Shown: positions 1 through 7,253 of the stretch, one piece after another | Layout of the letters: each line of letters starts with the position of its first letter | Position numbering within the stretch: position 1 is the first letter of the stretch | The notes under the pieces: generated by a model | Databases searched by the model: none | What the model was told of the DNA's origin: nothing | The model's input: only the letters and a program-made list of their open reading frames with translations | Assembly: GCF_004194535.1 (NCBI RefSeq) | Contig: NZ_CP025781.1 | Coordinates: 2,046,001-2,110,000 of the forward strand | From: Iodobacter fluviatilis | Lineage (GTDB): Bacteria > Pseudomonadota > Gammaproteobacteria > Burkholderiales > Chitinibacteraceae | DNA length: 64,000 nucleotides | Direction of reading: 5' to 3' | Position numbers and translations under genes: made by a program

Positions 1-641
1 TAGGTATTGCCATTCCAGTTTACAAAATTCTTCAATAAGCTTAGACCAGCATGATGACTTTTTTCAGGATGGCATTGAATAGCAAAGATATTATCCCTTG
101 CAACCGCCGCTGCAAAGCGATATGGATAGGCACTTTCTAACACGGCGATGTTTTCACTGGGCTGAAAATGATAGCTGTGTACAAAGTAAAAGCGCTCCCC
201 ATCGGGAATCCCAGCCCACAGCGGGTGGTCTTGTACTTTAAACATTTCATTCCAACCCATATGCGGCACTTTTAATTTTTGCCCTTGGGCATCCAACATT
301 TTTTCCTTAGGAAAGCGCACCACTTTGCCCTTAAATACGCCAAGTCCTGGGGTATGTCCTTCTTCGCTTGATTCAAATAAAAGCTGCGCACCTACGCAAA
401 TACCAAGAAAGGGCTTGTTTTGGGCCGCATCAAGTACCGCTTGTTTTAAGCCGCGCTCGGTCAGCTCTTTCATACAATCGGGCATCGCCCCTTGGCCGGG
501 GAAGACCACTTTGTCTGCTTCTGCAACAATAGCTGGATCGGCAGTTAGCACAATATTGGCTAAATCGCCTGCTACATGTTCTAAAGCCTTGGTGACTGAG
601 CGTAAATTACCCATTCCATAATCAACAACTGCAATTTTCAT
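1..641 (-). CDS. hisH: Imidazole glycerol phosphate synthase, glutaminase subunit HisH (3' end at window edge)
   Basis: Glutamine amidotransferase subunit that supplies ammonia to HisF in the fifth step of histidine synthesis in the cytoplasm. Translation from the ATG at 641 begins MKIAVVDYGMGNLRSV, the class I amidotransferase start of HisH. The nucleophile is in GICVGAQLL (Cys82), and the His/Glu pair is in FAIQCHPEKSHH near the C-terminus. 213 codons are visible, about the usual HisH length, and the last two bases before the window edge read TA on this strand, so the stop codon may be cut in half. The gene starts 9 bases after the stop of the small exported-protein gene upstream and is distal in the hisD-hisB operon. 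Confidence 0.95.
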   Translation of the reverse strand, partial: MKIAVVDYGMGNLRSVTKALEHVAGDLANIVLTADPAIVAEADKVVFPGQGAMPDCMKELTERGLKQAVLDAAQNKPFLGICVGAQLLFESSEEGHTPGLGVFKGKVVRFPKEKMLDAQGQKLKVPHMGWNEMFKVQDHPLWAGIPDGERFYFVHSYHFQPSENIAVLESAYPYRFAAAVARDNIFAIQCHPEKSHHAGLSLLKNFVNWNGNT

Positions 642-650
642 GGTGTATTT

Positions 651-1103
651 TCAGCGTTTGATCAGGGCCGCATCGCCGCAGATCGGGTGATTGATATCAG
701 CTTGATACTGACACAGTTGCAAGGCTGTGCCACGTGTTTTCTGCTCATTGATCAGGCAAGCGACAGCATGTACCGTACCAGCCAAATTTTGAGTAAGAAA
801 ATCATGGCCAGCAAGCTGCGCGATCACTGTGTTTTGCCGTATCAATAGGTGTTTTAGGCTGGCGCTACGCCCCGTTTGGCAATCGACCGCTACGCTGGTT
901 TGGCGGGTGTCGAAATGGCCATCTGAGCTACTCTGGGTGTTTAAGTAGCGCCATTGGTAGTGGTAGTAAACGTGGTTACGGCGCTCGATCACAGAATCGG
1001 TATCGATCCAGCTGCTGGACTCGCTATCCTTTGCCCATTGTAGCCAGTTGCTGCTGTAGCTTGGGCTGACAAACAGCAGCAGCAAGATGCAGATGATGCG
1101 CAT
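651..1103 (-). CDS. Small exported protein, surface-adhesin-E-like
   Basis: 150-residue protein with a clear N-terminal signal peptide ([18 protein letters not shown]) and a predicted periplasmic or surface location. The mature part has W-W spacing, an SSWIDTDSVIERR segment, YYHYQWRYLN and a VDCQTGRSASL stretch. This layout resembles the surface-adhesin protein E / CNP1-like families common in betaproteobacteria, where a Trp-rich strand is followed by a short Cys-containing strand. There are four later Cys residues. Its ATG overlaps the hisB stop by one base (TAATG) and hisH follows 9 bases downstream, so it is probably translationally coupled within the his operon, although no histidine role is evident. 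The family assignment is by pattern only. Confidence 0.7.
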   Translation of the reverse strand: MRIICILLLLFVSPSYSSNWLQWAKDSESSSWIDTDSVIERRNHVYYHYQWRYLNTQSSSDGHFDTRQTSVAVDCQTGRSASLKHLLIRQNTVIAQLAGHDFLTQNLAGTVHAVACLINEQKTRGTALQLCQYQADINHPICGDAALIKR

Positions 1104-1696
1104 TAGCCGACGAGTGTGCCCTTGGTGGATGGCGTAATGCCTGCCATACGTTCATCTCGCTCCACCGCCATGCGTAAGGCACGGCCTAGTGCTTTAAACA
1201 CGGTTTCGGCCTGATGATGGGCGTTTTGGCCTTTTAGGTTATCAATATGCAGGCTGATGGCGGCATGATTGATAAAACCACGGAAGAATTCGCCAAATAA
1301 ATCAACATCAAAACCACCAATCATGGCGCGCGTGTAGTTAACGTTGTATTCCAAACAGGGGCGGCCAGATAAATCAACCACGACACGGCTTAACGCCTCA
1401 TCGAGTGGTACATAACTATGGCCGTAGCGGCGAATGCCTTTTTTATCACCCACTGCTTGAGCAAATGCTTGGCCAAGGGTGATGCCTACGTCTTCTACGG
1501 TGTGGTGAGCGTCGATATGCAAATCGCCAACCGCCTTGATTTCGATATCAAATAGGCCATGGCGAGCCACTTGATCCAGCATATGTTCAAAAAAGGGCAC
1601 GCCAGTATCAAATTTTGATACCCCTGTTCCATCCAAATTTAAAGTGACGGTAATTTGAGTTTCCAGCGTATTACGGCTAACAGTGATCTGACGCAT
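1103..1696 (-). CDS. hisB: Imidazoleglycerol-phosphate dehydratase HisB
   Basis: Monofunctional IGP dehydratase (197 residues; no N-terminal HAD phosphatase domain as in enteric HisB). It removes water from imidazole glycerol phosphate to give imidazole acetol phosphate. The two metal-binding repeats are visible: HHTVED at residues 64-69 with the preceding DLHIDA, and [12 protein letters not shown] from residue 160. [14 protein letters not shown] near residue 35 is also diagnostic. Its stop overlaps the next start by one base. A decayed copy of its own first codons lies just upstream at 1724-1789. Confidence 0.97.
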   Translation of the reverse strand: MRQITVSRNTLETQITVTLNLDGTGVSKFDTGVPFFEHMLDQVARHGLFDIEIKAVGDLHIDAHHTVEDVGITLGQAFAQAVGDKKGIRRYGHSYVPLDEALSRVVVDLSGRPCLEYNVNYTRAMIGGFDVDLFGEFFRGFINHAAISLHIDNLKGQNAHHQAETVFKALGRALRMAVERDERMAGITPSTKGTLVG

Positions 1697-1723
1697 TAAT
1701 AAATCCCCGAAGGTGGTTTATTT

Positions 1724-1789
1724 AAAAATAATATCGGCATCAAATTTTTATACCAGTGTCTTATCTGGGTTCAGCGTGACAGTGATCTG
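1724..1789 (-). pseudogene. Decayed duplicate of the hisB 5' coding end
   Basis: On the minus strand these bases translate as QITVTLNPDKTLV, a stop, then KFDADIIF. Residues 14-36 of the intact HisB next door read [13 protein letters not shown] then [10 protein letters not shown]. The nucleotide match is also obvious by eye over about 55 bases. The segment has an in-frame stop and no start, so it is a relic rather than a gene. It sits in the slot between hisD and hisB where hisC is found in many betaproteobacterial his operons. Confidence 0.75.
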
Positions 1790-1862
1790 GCACCGGTTTG
1801 ATTTTTGATCAAATGGCGATTTTCATCTCAATTGTCTACGAGAACGGTGCCGCCGTGAAGCC

Positions 1863-1976
1863 TTAGCGTTGACGTAAAGCAGCGGCAATGCCTTTTTTTG
1901 CCCAAATCACTATTTCCTCTTGTTCTTCAAGGGCGGAGTTTGGAAGCGGGTAGTAAGCCATCCCTTGCACACTCAT
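1863..1976 (-). CDS. 37-codon ORF coupled to hisD
   Basis: Short ORF whose ATG overlaps the hisD stop (TGATG), encoding [19 protein letters not shown] followed by an acidic-to-basic helix ending AALRQR. The overlap is the type used for translational coupling, but there is no independent support for expression. I do not recognise the peptide. It shows no match by eye to the HisC N- or C-terminus, so it is not obviously the remnant of the missing hisC. It could be a real small protein or a chance extension left by the rearrangement that removed hisC. Confidence 0.35.
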   Translation of the reverse strand: MSVQGMAYYPLPNSALEEQEEIVIWAKKGIAAALRQR

Positions 1977-3271
1977 CAATCTTTCAAACGATATTCCGCT
2001 GATCGTGCATGGGCGGTTAGCCCTTCGCCGTGGGCTAGGGTGCTGGCGATGCGGCCTAGGGTTTGGCTACCGGCCTCGGAAACCTCGATCAAACTCGTGC
2101 GTTTTTGAAAGTCATATACCCCTAGCGGGCTGGCAAAACGGGCGGTGCGGGCGGTGGGTAATACATGGTTTGGCCCAGCACAATAATCGCCTAAAGACTC
2201 GCTGGTAAATCGCCCCATAAAGATTGCACCCGCGTGACGCAGCTCAGGTAGGTAGACTTTTGGGGTAGCTATAGACAATTCTAGGTGTTCTGGGGCGATA
2301 TAGTTGGCTATTTCGCAAGCTTCATGTAAATCTTTTACTAAGATAAGCGCGCCTCGGCCGGTGAGGGACGCGCGAATAATGTCTTGTCTTGGCATGGTGG
2401 GGAGTAGCTTTTCGATGCTGGCAGCAACTTGCTGGATGAAATCTTTATCTGGGCAAAGCAAAATGGCTTGGGCGATTTCATCGTGTTCGGCTTGGCTGAA
2501 TAAATCCATCGCGATCCAATCTGGATCGGTTGTGCCATCGCAAATTACTAGAATCTCTGAAGGGCCAGCCACCATATCGATGCCGACAATACCAAACACT
2601 CGGCGTTTGGCTGCGGCCACATAGGCGTTGCCGGGGCCGGTTATTTTATCCACAGCAGGCACGGTTTCTGTACCAAAAGCCAGCGCGCCCACGGCTTGTG
2701 CGCCGCCAATACAGAATGCACGGCTGACACCGGCCACATAGGCTGCGGCCAGTACCAGATCATTTTTTTCGCCGCGTGGTGTTGGCACCACCATAATAAT
2801 TTCGGCCACACCAGCTACATGGGCGGGAATGGCATTCATTAATACGGATGATGGATAGCTTGCCTTACCACCTGGCACGTAAATCCCCACCCTATCTAAG
2901 GCGGTAACCTGCTGGCCTAGCACCGTGCCATCGGCTTCGGTGTATTGCCAAGACGCCATTTTTTGATGTTCGTGATATTTGCGCACTCGCTCTGCTGCGG
3001 CTACTAGCGCATCTCTTTGCACATTGGGCAGGCGCTCGAAAGCGGCTTTTAGCTCGGCCTGCGTGAGCTCTAACTCTTCCATGCTTTGTGCAGGTACGGC
3101 ATCAAAGCGCTGGGTGTATTCCACCACCGCCGCATCGCCGCGTGCTTTTACGTCAGCCAGAATATCTGCAACTCGGGTATCCACATCCGGATCTTGCGAG
3201 GTTTCAAAAGCCAGCAGGGCGGCGAGTTGTGATTGAAAATCAGCAGAACGAGAATCAAGGCGACGCAACAT
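1976..3271 (-). CDS. hisD: Histidinol dehydrogenase HisD
   Basis: NAD-dependent, zinc-requiring enzyme for the last two oxidations of histidine synthesis (histidinol to histidine). The family signature runs through [18 protein letters not shown], the [13 protein letters not shown] and [15 protein letters not shown] nucleotide-site segments, [11 protein letters not shown] (Glu and His ligands), and [13 protein letters not shown] (Asp ligand). 431 residues from the ATG at 3271 match the usual length. An in-frame TTG at 3283 is a less likely start, since GGA upstream is well placed for the ATG. It is now the first gene of the truncated his operon, 21.4 kb from hisG, and needs its own promoter in the AT-rich DNA upstream. 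Confidence 0.96.
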   Translation of the reverse strand: MLRRLDSRSADFQSQLAALLAFETSQDPDVDTRVADILADVKARGDAAVVEYTQRFDAVPAQSMEELELTQAELKAAFERLPNVQRDALVAAAERVRKYHEHQKMASWQYTEADGTVLGQQVTALDRVGIYVPGGKASYPSSVLMNAIPAHVAGVAEIIMVVPTPRGEKNDLVLAAAYVAGVSRAFCIGGAQAVGALAFGTETVPAVDKITGPGNAYVAAAKRRVFGIVGIDMVAGPSEILVICDGTTDPDWIAMDLFSQAEHDEIAQAILLCPDKDFIQQVAASIEKLLPTMPRQDIIRASLTGRGALILVKDLHEACEIANYIAPEHLELSIATPKVYLPELRHAGAIFMGRFTSESLGDYCAGPNHVLPTARTARFASPLGVYDFQKRTSLIEVSEAGSQTLGRIASTLAHGEGLTAHARSAEYRLKD

Positions 3272-4081
3272 GGCAGGGTCCAAAAATATATCGTGGGACG
3301 ATTATACCCAAAGCTTTGGCCGGAGCTGGAGTCATATTTAGGTGGAAAATGTTTAGAAATTGCAGATTAACTTACAATTAATTTTCATAAAATATGCTTT
3401 TATATTACAAATTACTGACTTTATTGGTTTGTTTGTGTCTGCTGTTTGAATTTATGTGCATAGTGGTAAATCATGAATTTAATAGTTACAGATTTTACAA
3501 AAATGAAAGACAATAAAATATGTTTGGCTGGTATTGATTTAGAAAGTAAACTTTTAATAAGACCTTTGCCATATATTTACACTCCATGGGCTTTAGATAG
3601 GGGGATTTCACCAGGCTCAATATTGAAGGGTGAATGGTGGCCTAAAGAATCTTTGTTAGCTCCTCATTTGGAGGATTGTAGTTATAAAAATTTAGAAGTT
3701 GATCTTATTTATAGGAGTGTTGATTTATTTTCTGTGTTGTCTGAAATATGCAGCAATTCAATTGTAGAAGGTTTTGGGGGTATTGTTGCAGGAAGTAAAA
3801 AAATGAGTAATACATCTTTAGTAAAGACCTCAATTGTAACTATTAAAATAAATGCACGCTGTTCTTCTTTGTCTTCAGATTCTGAAGGAAAAATTAGAGT
3901 AGATATTAAGGATGGTGCAGGTGATTTATATTGCGATTTATCATTAACTGACTATAATTTACTTAGTAAATTGAATTTTGATAAAAAACAGATAGAATCT
4001 TTTAATGAAAGCATTAGGATTTCTAACAATGTGAATTGCACCGGGTTTCGCGGAGGCTCCAATTCTTGAGAGAATGGCACC

Positions 4082-4402
4082 ATGAAGAAATCAACTCACT
4101 TTTCCCCCGAAGTCCGTGAACGAGCAGTTCGCATGGTCATTGAACACCTTGCTGAATACCCATCCGAATGGGCTACCCTCGTTTCAATTGCCAGCAAAAT
4201 AGGCTGCACGCCCGAAACACTGCGCACATGGTGCCGTCGACAAGGCGGCGATACCGTTCAAGCCAACAAAAATTCAGCAGAGAACGAACGAATCAAAGCG
4301 CTGGAACGAGAAGTACGCGAACTTAAAAAGGCCAATGAAATTCTGCGCCTAGCCAGCGCGTATTTCGCACAGGCGGAGCTCGACCGCCGCTTGAAATCGT
4401 AA
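4082..4402 (+). CDS. IS3-family transposase OrfA
   Basis: 106-residue helix-turn-helix protein. Its opening ([18 protein letters not shown]) and [19 protein letters not shown] form the DNA-binding part. It is followed by a leucine-zipper-like coiled coil ([20 protein letters not shown]) and the family ending [16 protein letters not shown]. It binds the IS ends and supplies the N-terminal part of the OrfAB fusion transposase. OrfB lies in the -1 frame relative to it and overlaps its 3' end. Confidence 0.93.
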   Translation: MKKSTHFSPEVRERAVRMVIEHLAEYPSEWATLVSIASKIGCTPETLRTWCRRQGGDTVQANKNSAENERIKALEREVRELKKANEILRLASAYFAQAELDRRLKS

Positions 4403-5301
4403 GGTCATTCATCGATTCCCATCGTGGTCAGCACGGGGTCGAGCCGATCTGCAAACTGTTACAGGTCGCTCCGTCTGCCTATCGACGTTATGTCGCTCGA
4501 CAGCGCAATCCCGCGTTACGTTGCCAACGTGCCATTCGTGACGAGCAACTGAGCGGTGAAGTTACGCGCGTCTGGCAAGAGAATCATCAGGTGTATGGTG
4601 CCGTCAAAGTCTGGCGGCAACTCAAGCGCGATGGGCATCTTGTGGCGCGGTGTACCGTTGAGCGTTTGATGCGCAGCCTAGGTTTGCGCGGAATATCGCG
4701 TGGTAAAGCGGTGCGCACGACACGCCCAGACCCTGCCGTTGCTTGCCCACTCGATCATGTGAACCGACAATTTGTCGCCGAACGACCGAATCAGCTCTGG
4801 GTTTCGGATTTTACCTACGTATCGACTTGGCAAGGCTTCGTGTATGTGGCGTTTGTGATTGATGTATTCGCTCGGTATATCGTGGGCTGGCGAGTGAGTC
4901 GCAATATGCAAACCGAGTTTGTGCTGGATGCGTTAGAGCAAGCCCTTTGGGCGCGGCAACCGGAGCGAGAAGCGCTGATTCATCACAGCGACCGTGGATC
5001 GCAGTATGTATCGATTAGATATACCGAGCGATTGACTGAAGCAGGCATCGAGCCATCGGTTGGTACGACCGGCGACAGTTACGACAATGCACTCGCTGAG
5101 ACGATTAACGGACTCTACAAAGCGGAAGTGATTCATCGTTTGGGGCCTTGGAAAAGCCTAGAATCTGTGGAGCTAGCGACATTAGAATGGGTTTCGTGGT
5201 TCAATCACCATCGTTTGCTTGGGTCGATTGGTCATATCCCACCTGCGGAAGCAGAAGCAAATTATTATCGTAATCAAAGCGAGCAGGCCATGTTGGTCTG
5301 A
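4339..5301 (+). CDS. IS3-family transposase OrfB (catalytic, -1 frame)
   Basis: The frame is open from just after a TGA at 4336-4338, and the recognisable protein begins near [19 protein letters not shown] at about 4396. It continues with the helix-turn-helix [17 protein letters not shown] and an rve integrase core: Asp in [10 protein letters not shown], Asp in [11 protein letters not shown], and Glu in [15 protein letters not shown]. There is no convincing independent start, so it is most likely made as an OrfAB fusion by -1 frameshifting between 4339 and 4402. An earlier A-run at 4325-4330 cannot be the slip site, because the -1 frame meets the TGA at 4336. I do not see an obvious slippery heptamer in the usable interval. 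Confidence 0.9.
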   Translation, partial: NSAPSQRVFRTGGARPPLEIVRSFIDSHRGQHGVEPICKLLQVAPSAYRRYVARQRNPALRCQRAIRDEQLSGEVTRVWQENHQVYGAVKVWRQLKRDGHLVARCTVERLMRSLGLRGISRGKAVRTTRPDPAVACPLDHVNRQFVAERPNQLWVSDFTYVSTWQGFVYVAFVIDVFARYIVGWRVSRNMQTEFVLDALEQALWARQPEREALIHHSDRGSQYVSIRYTERLTEAGIEPSVGTTGDSYDNALAETINGLYKAEVIHRLGPWKSLESVELATLEWVSWFNHHRLLGSIGHIPPAEAEANYYRNQSEQAMLV

Positions 5302-5436
5302 CTCAAACCAAACAGCCTCCGCGAAACCCGGTGCGATTCAATGTTTATGCTAGGATTGGGTTGACTCGTATTTTTAAAGGAGAATTTTGGCTTCAAGTGA
5401 ATGGGTTGTATATTTTTAATTAAGGAATTAATATTT

Positions 5437-5880
5437 ATGAGCGAAATATTTACAATTGGATTTACTGATAAAAGCGCTCGAGAGTTTTTTTATTTGATAT
5501 CACAAAATAATGTTAAGCGTATTATTGATACTCGGATTAACACTGGCTCTCAGTTGTCTGGTTTTGCAAAAAAAAATGACTTGCAATATTTTCTAAAAGA
5601 AATATGCAATGTTGATTATGTTTGGGTCGCCGATTTTGCGCCAACAAAAGATTTACTTAGCCGTTATAGAAGTAATGGTATTACGTGGACAGAGTATGAA
5701 AATTTGTATGTCGATTTGATAATAAAAAGGAAAGTTGAAAAAAAATATTCTCCTGAATTTCTTGATGGGAGCTGTTTGTTGTGTAGTGAACATCAACCAC
5801 ATTTTTGCCACCGAAGATTATTAGTAGAGTACTTAAACTTATCTTGGGGATCGTCTTTTGAAGTTAAACATTTATTATGA
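5437..5880 (+). CDS. DUF488 family protein
   Basis: 147-residue protein of the DUF488 family, whose biochemical role is not settled. Visible signatures are IFTIGFTDKSAREFF at the N-terminus, the RIIDTRINTGSQLSGF strand-loop, and the C-terminal Cys cluster: C113, C116 and C124 followed directly by H125 (CLLCSEHQPHFCHRR). The start at 5437 is chosen because AAGGA lies about 10 bases upstream and the product begins at the conserved strand; an in-frame ATG at 5401 would overlap the end of the upstream gene. The stop overlaps the next gene's ATG by four bases (ATGA), showing coupling. DNA is AT-rich like its neighbours and unlike the chromosome around it, which suggests acquisition. Confidence 0.85.
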   Translation: MSEIFTIGFTDKSAREFFYLISQNNVKRIIDTRINTGSQLSGFAKKNDLQYFLKEICNVDYVWVADFAPTKDLLSRYRSNGITWTEYENLYVDLIIKRKVEKKYSPEFLDGSCLLCSEHQPHFCHRRLLVEYLNLSWGSSFEVKHLL

Positions 5881-6482
5881 ATAGAATATTGATTTATTAT
5901 CCAAAAAATTTTAAAGTTGAAGGTTTTTTTGTAGATAAAGTTAGTACATTGATAAGCGGTCTTGAAGATTGTGAAATTGTAGTTTTGAATGATTATAATG
6001 GTTTTGTTATTTCTAATTTTTCTATCAAATATTCGGTTAAAAATATTACTGAGGATCATAATTATAAATATAATGTAAATAAAGAATTGAAAACAATAAC
6101 GCACGCAATAGTTTTTTGGGATGGAAGAGGTATTGAGTGGCTAGTTTACTCTTTATTTTTGATGAAAATATCTAATAGGATTATTGCAGTTGAGGTTACT
6201 GAAGTTGCCAATAAAGATGTAGGTGATAAATATGATGTATACATTGGAAGGGGGACTCCTTGGGGGAATCCATTTCCAATTGGTGAAGATGGAATGAGCA
6301 GAGAAGATGTAATTAATAAATATAGATTGTATTTTGAAAAAGAAATTTTGACTGATCCAATTAAAAGAAAAAATATATTATCTTTGAAGGGGAAAATTCT
6401 TGGGTGCCATTGTAAACCTTTACCTTGTCACGGAGATGTAATTGCTGAGTATTTAAATACATTTAAAGGTGATGATGATTAG
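5877..6482 (+). CDS. SLOG-like / DUF4326 fusion protein
   Basis: 201 residues in two parts. Residues about 1-108 look like a degenerate Rossmann-type SLOG (YpsA/DUF2493-like) domain: an N-terminal strand, then ITHAIVFWDGRGIEWLVYS, matching the 'AD-IxFWDG-S-GT' strand-turn of that group, and a final strand RIIAVEV. Residues about 119-195 are a DUF4326 domain: YDVYIGRGTPWGNPFPIG, then EDVINKYRLYF, then the cysteine cluster C177, C179, C184-H185 (GCHCKPLPCHGD). Both domains are associated with nucleotide or nucleobase handling, and SLOG proteins occur in conflict systems. The pairing with DUF488 and a DuOB gene in one coupled operon suggests a joint nucleotide-modifying or sensing function. The N-terminal call is weaker than the C-terminal one. 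Confidence 0.75.
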   Translation: MNRILIYYPKNFKVEGFFVDKVSTLISGLEDCEIVVLNDYNGFVISNFSIKYSVKNITEDHNYKYNVNKELKTITHAIVFWDGRGIEWLVYSLFLMKISNRIIAVEVTEVANKDVGDKYDVYIGRGTPWGNPFPIGEDGMSREDVINKYRLYFEKEILTDPIKRKNILSLKGKILGCHCKPLPCHGDVIAEYLNTFKGDDD

Positions 6483-6540
6483 GTGTTGTAAATGTATGCT
6501 GATACTATTTTAGTTCGATGTAACTTTATATTTCTTTGAA

Positions 6541-7155
6541 TCACCAGCTAAACAGCACATCCGCTCGCTCTTTGCTGGCTTCAATTAGCTTTGCATTCGG
6601 GCCGTCAGTGTTGCGTACCCATTCGATAGCTGCGGCTTCGCTGCGGCCAAATTGCATATGGCGCTGGATAAGCCGGGATTCTCTGAGCGCGTGGTCTACG
6701 TCTACATACCAAGTTTCATCGAGCAAGCTATGTAATTTGGCCCAATGCCCGCTGCTCAGCAGCAGGTAATTGCCTTCAACGATGATGAGCTGTTGATCAG
6801 GCTGGATAGGAATGGCGTTGGCGATGGGTTCTTCGATTTCGCGGCGAAACTCGGGGACGTAGATGGTTTCGCCTGCGGGCTGGGTTTTTAGTCGCTGAAT
6901 CATTGCGGCAAAACCTGCGCTATCAAAGGTATCTTCTGCGCCTTTTCTTGCTGCTTTGCCAAGGCGGGCTAACTCGCTATTGGCCAGATGATAACCATCC
7001 ATCGGCACAACTATGCTTTGCTCTGGATAAAGCTGCTGAATCTCTTGTGCTAGCGTCGATTTGCCCGATCCGGGCGGGCCGACGATGCCGAGTAGTTTGC
7101 GCTGGCCATTGGCCAATAGGGCGTCGATTCTTGCCAGATAGTGGGGCTGGATCAT
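6541..7155 (-). CDS. P-loop nucleoside/nucleotide kinase family protein (YggC/uridine-kinase-like)
   Basis: 204-residue cytoplasmic kinase with Walker A GPPGSGKS at residues 26-33, PMDGYHLANSEL (the substrate-side Asp-Gly-Tyr-His of pantothenate/uridine-kinase-like proteins), and YVPEFRREIEEPIANAIPI followed by a Walker B-like strand in IIVEGNYLLL. The C-terminal part has the lid arginines (ESRLIQRHMQFGR). The true substrate cannot be named from sequence; relatives include fructose and pantothenate kinase-like enzymes. It is separated from the TRAP operon upstream by a strong terminator at 7192-7232, so it is a separate transcription unit. Confidence 0.82.
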   Translation of the reverse strand: MIQPHYLARIDALLANGQRKLLGIVGPPGSGKSTLAQEIQQLYPEQSIVVPMDGYHLANSELARLGKAARKGAEDTFDSAGFAAMIQRLKTQPAGETIYVPEFRREIEEPIANAIPIQPDQQLIIVEGNYLLLSSGHWAKLHSLLDETWYVDVDHALRESRLIQRHMQFGRSEAAAIEWVRNTDGPNAKLIEASKERADVLFSW

Positions 7156-7191
7156 TTTGCGTTTTTCTCGGCAAGTGGGGAATCAAAACTA

Positions 7192-7232
7192 ACACAGGCC
7201 CCAGCTGCTATCAATGCGGCTGGGGCCTGTGT
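7192..7232 (-). terminator. Rho-independent terminator of the TRAP transporter operon
   Basis: Perfect 14-bp stem (ACACAGGCCCCAGC at 7192-7205 against 7219-7232) with a 13-base loop, 22 bases past the dctM stop. On the minus strand it is followed by a T-rich run (TTAGTTTTGATT). Confidence 0.9.
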
Positions 7233-7253
7233 GGTTTGTGCGTTAGTAAAGGT

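Larger units (their letters stand above)
4032..5340 (+). mobile_element. IS3-family insertion sequence, complete, 1309 bp
   Basis: The ends are 27-bp inverted repeats with one mismatch (TGAATTGCACCGGGTTTCGC at the left, and the reverse complement of TGAATCGCACCGGGTTTCGC at the right), starting TG and ending CA. A direct 3-bp target duplication ATG flanks it at 4029-4031 and 5341-5343. Two overlapping frames encode OrfA and the DDE-type OrfB, as expected for the family. Both termini and both ORFs are intact, so the element is probably still active. Its GC content is clearly higher than that of the AT-rich gene it interrupts. Confidence 0.95.
3473..5423 (+). pseudogene. Putative dual-OB (DuOB) protein gene, interrupted by an IS3-family element
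   Basis: Coding sequence 3473-4031 continues at 5344-5423 after the IS and one copy of its 3-bp target duplication are removed. The join restores one 212-residue frame across IRISNN / VYARIGLTRIFKG and ends WLQVNGLYIFN. The N-terminus (MNLIVTDFTKMKDNKICLAG, then IDLESKLLIRPLP, SLLAPHLEDC) and the C-terminal R-IGLTR...WLQVNG pattern are what I recall for dual-OB-domain proteins linked to nucleotide-centred conflict systems; this family call is from memory. The DNA is strongly AT-rich compared with the his genes. The reconstructed stop is 13 bases before the DUF488 start, so it was the first gene of a three-gene operon. In its present state only a 3'-altered product is possible. Confidence 0.7.

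Noticed and set aside
1863-1976. 37-codon ORF as a remnant of hisC
   Set aside because: No similarity by eye to either end of HisC; kept as an unknown small ORF.
4325-4331. AAAAAG as the IS frameshift site
   Set aside because: The -1 frame meets a TGA at 4336-4338, so a slip here would terminate at once.
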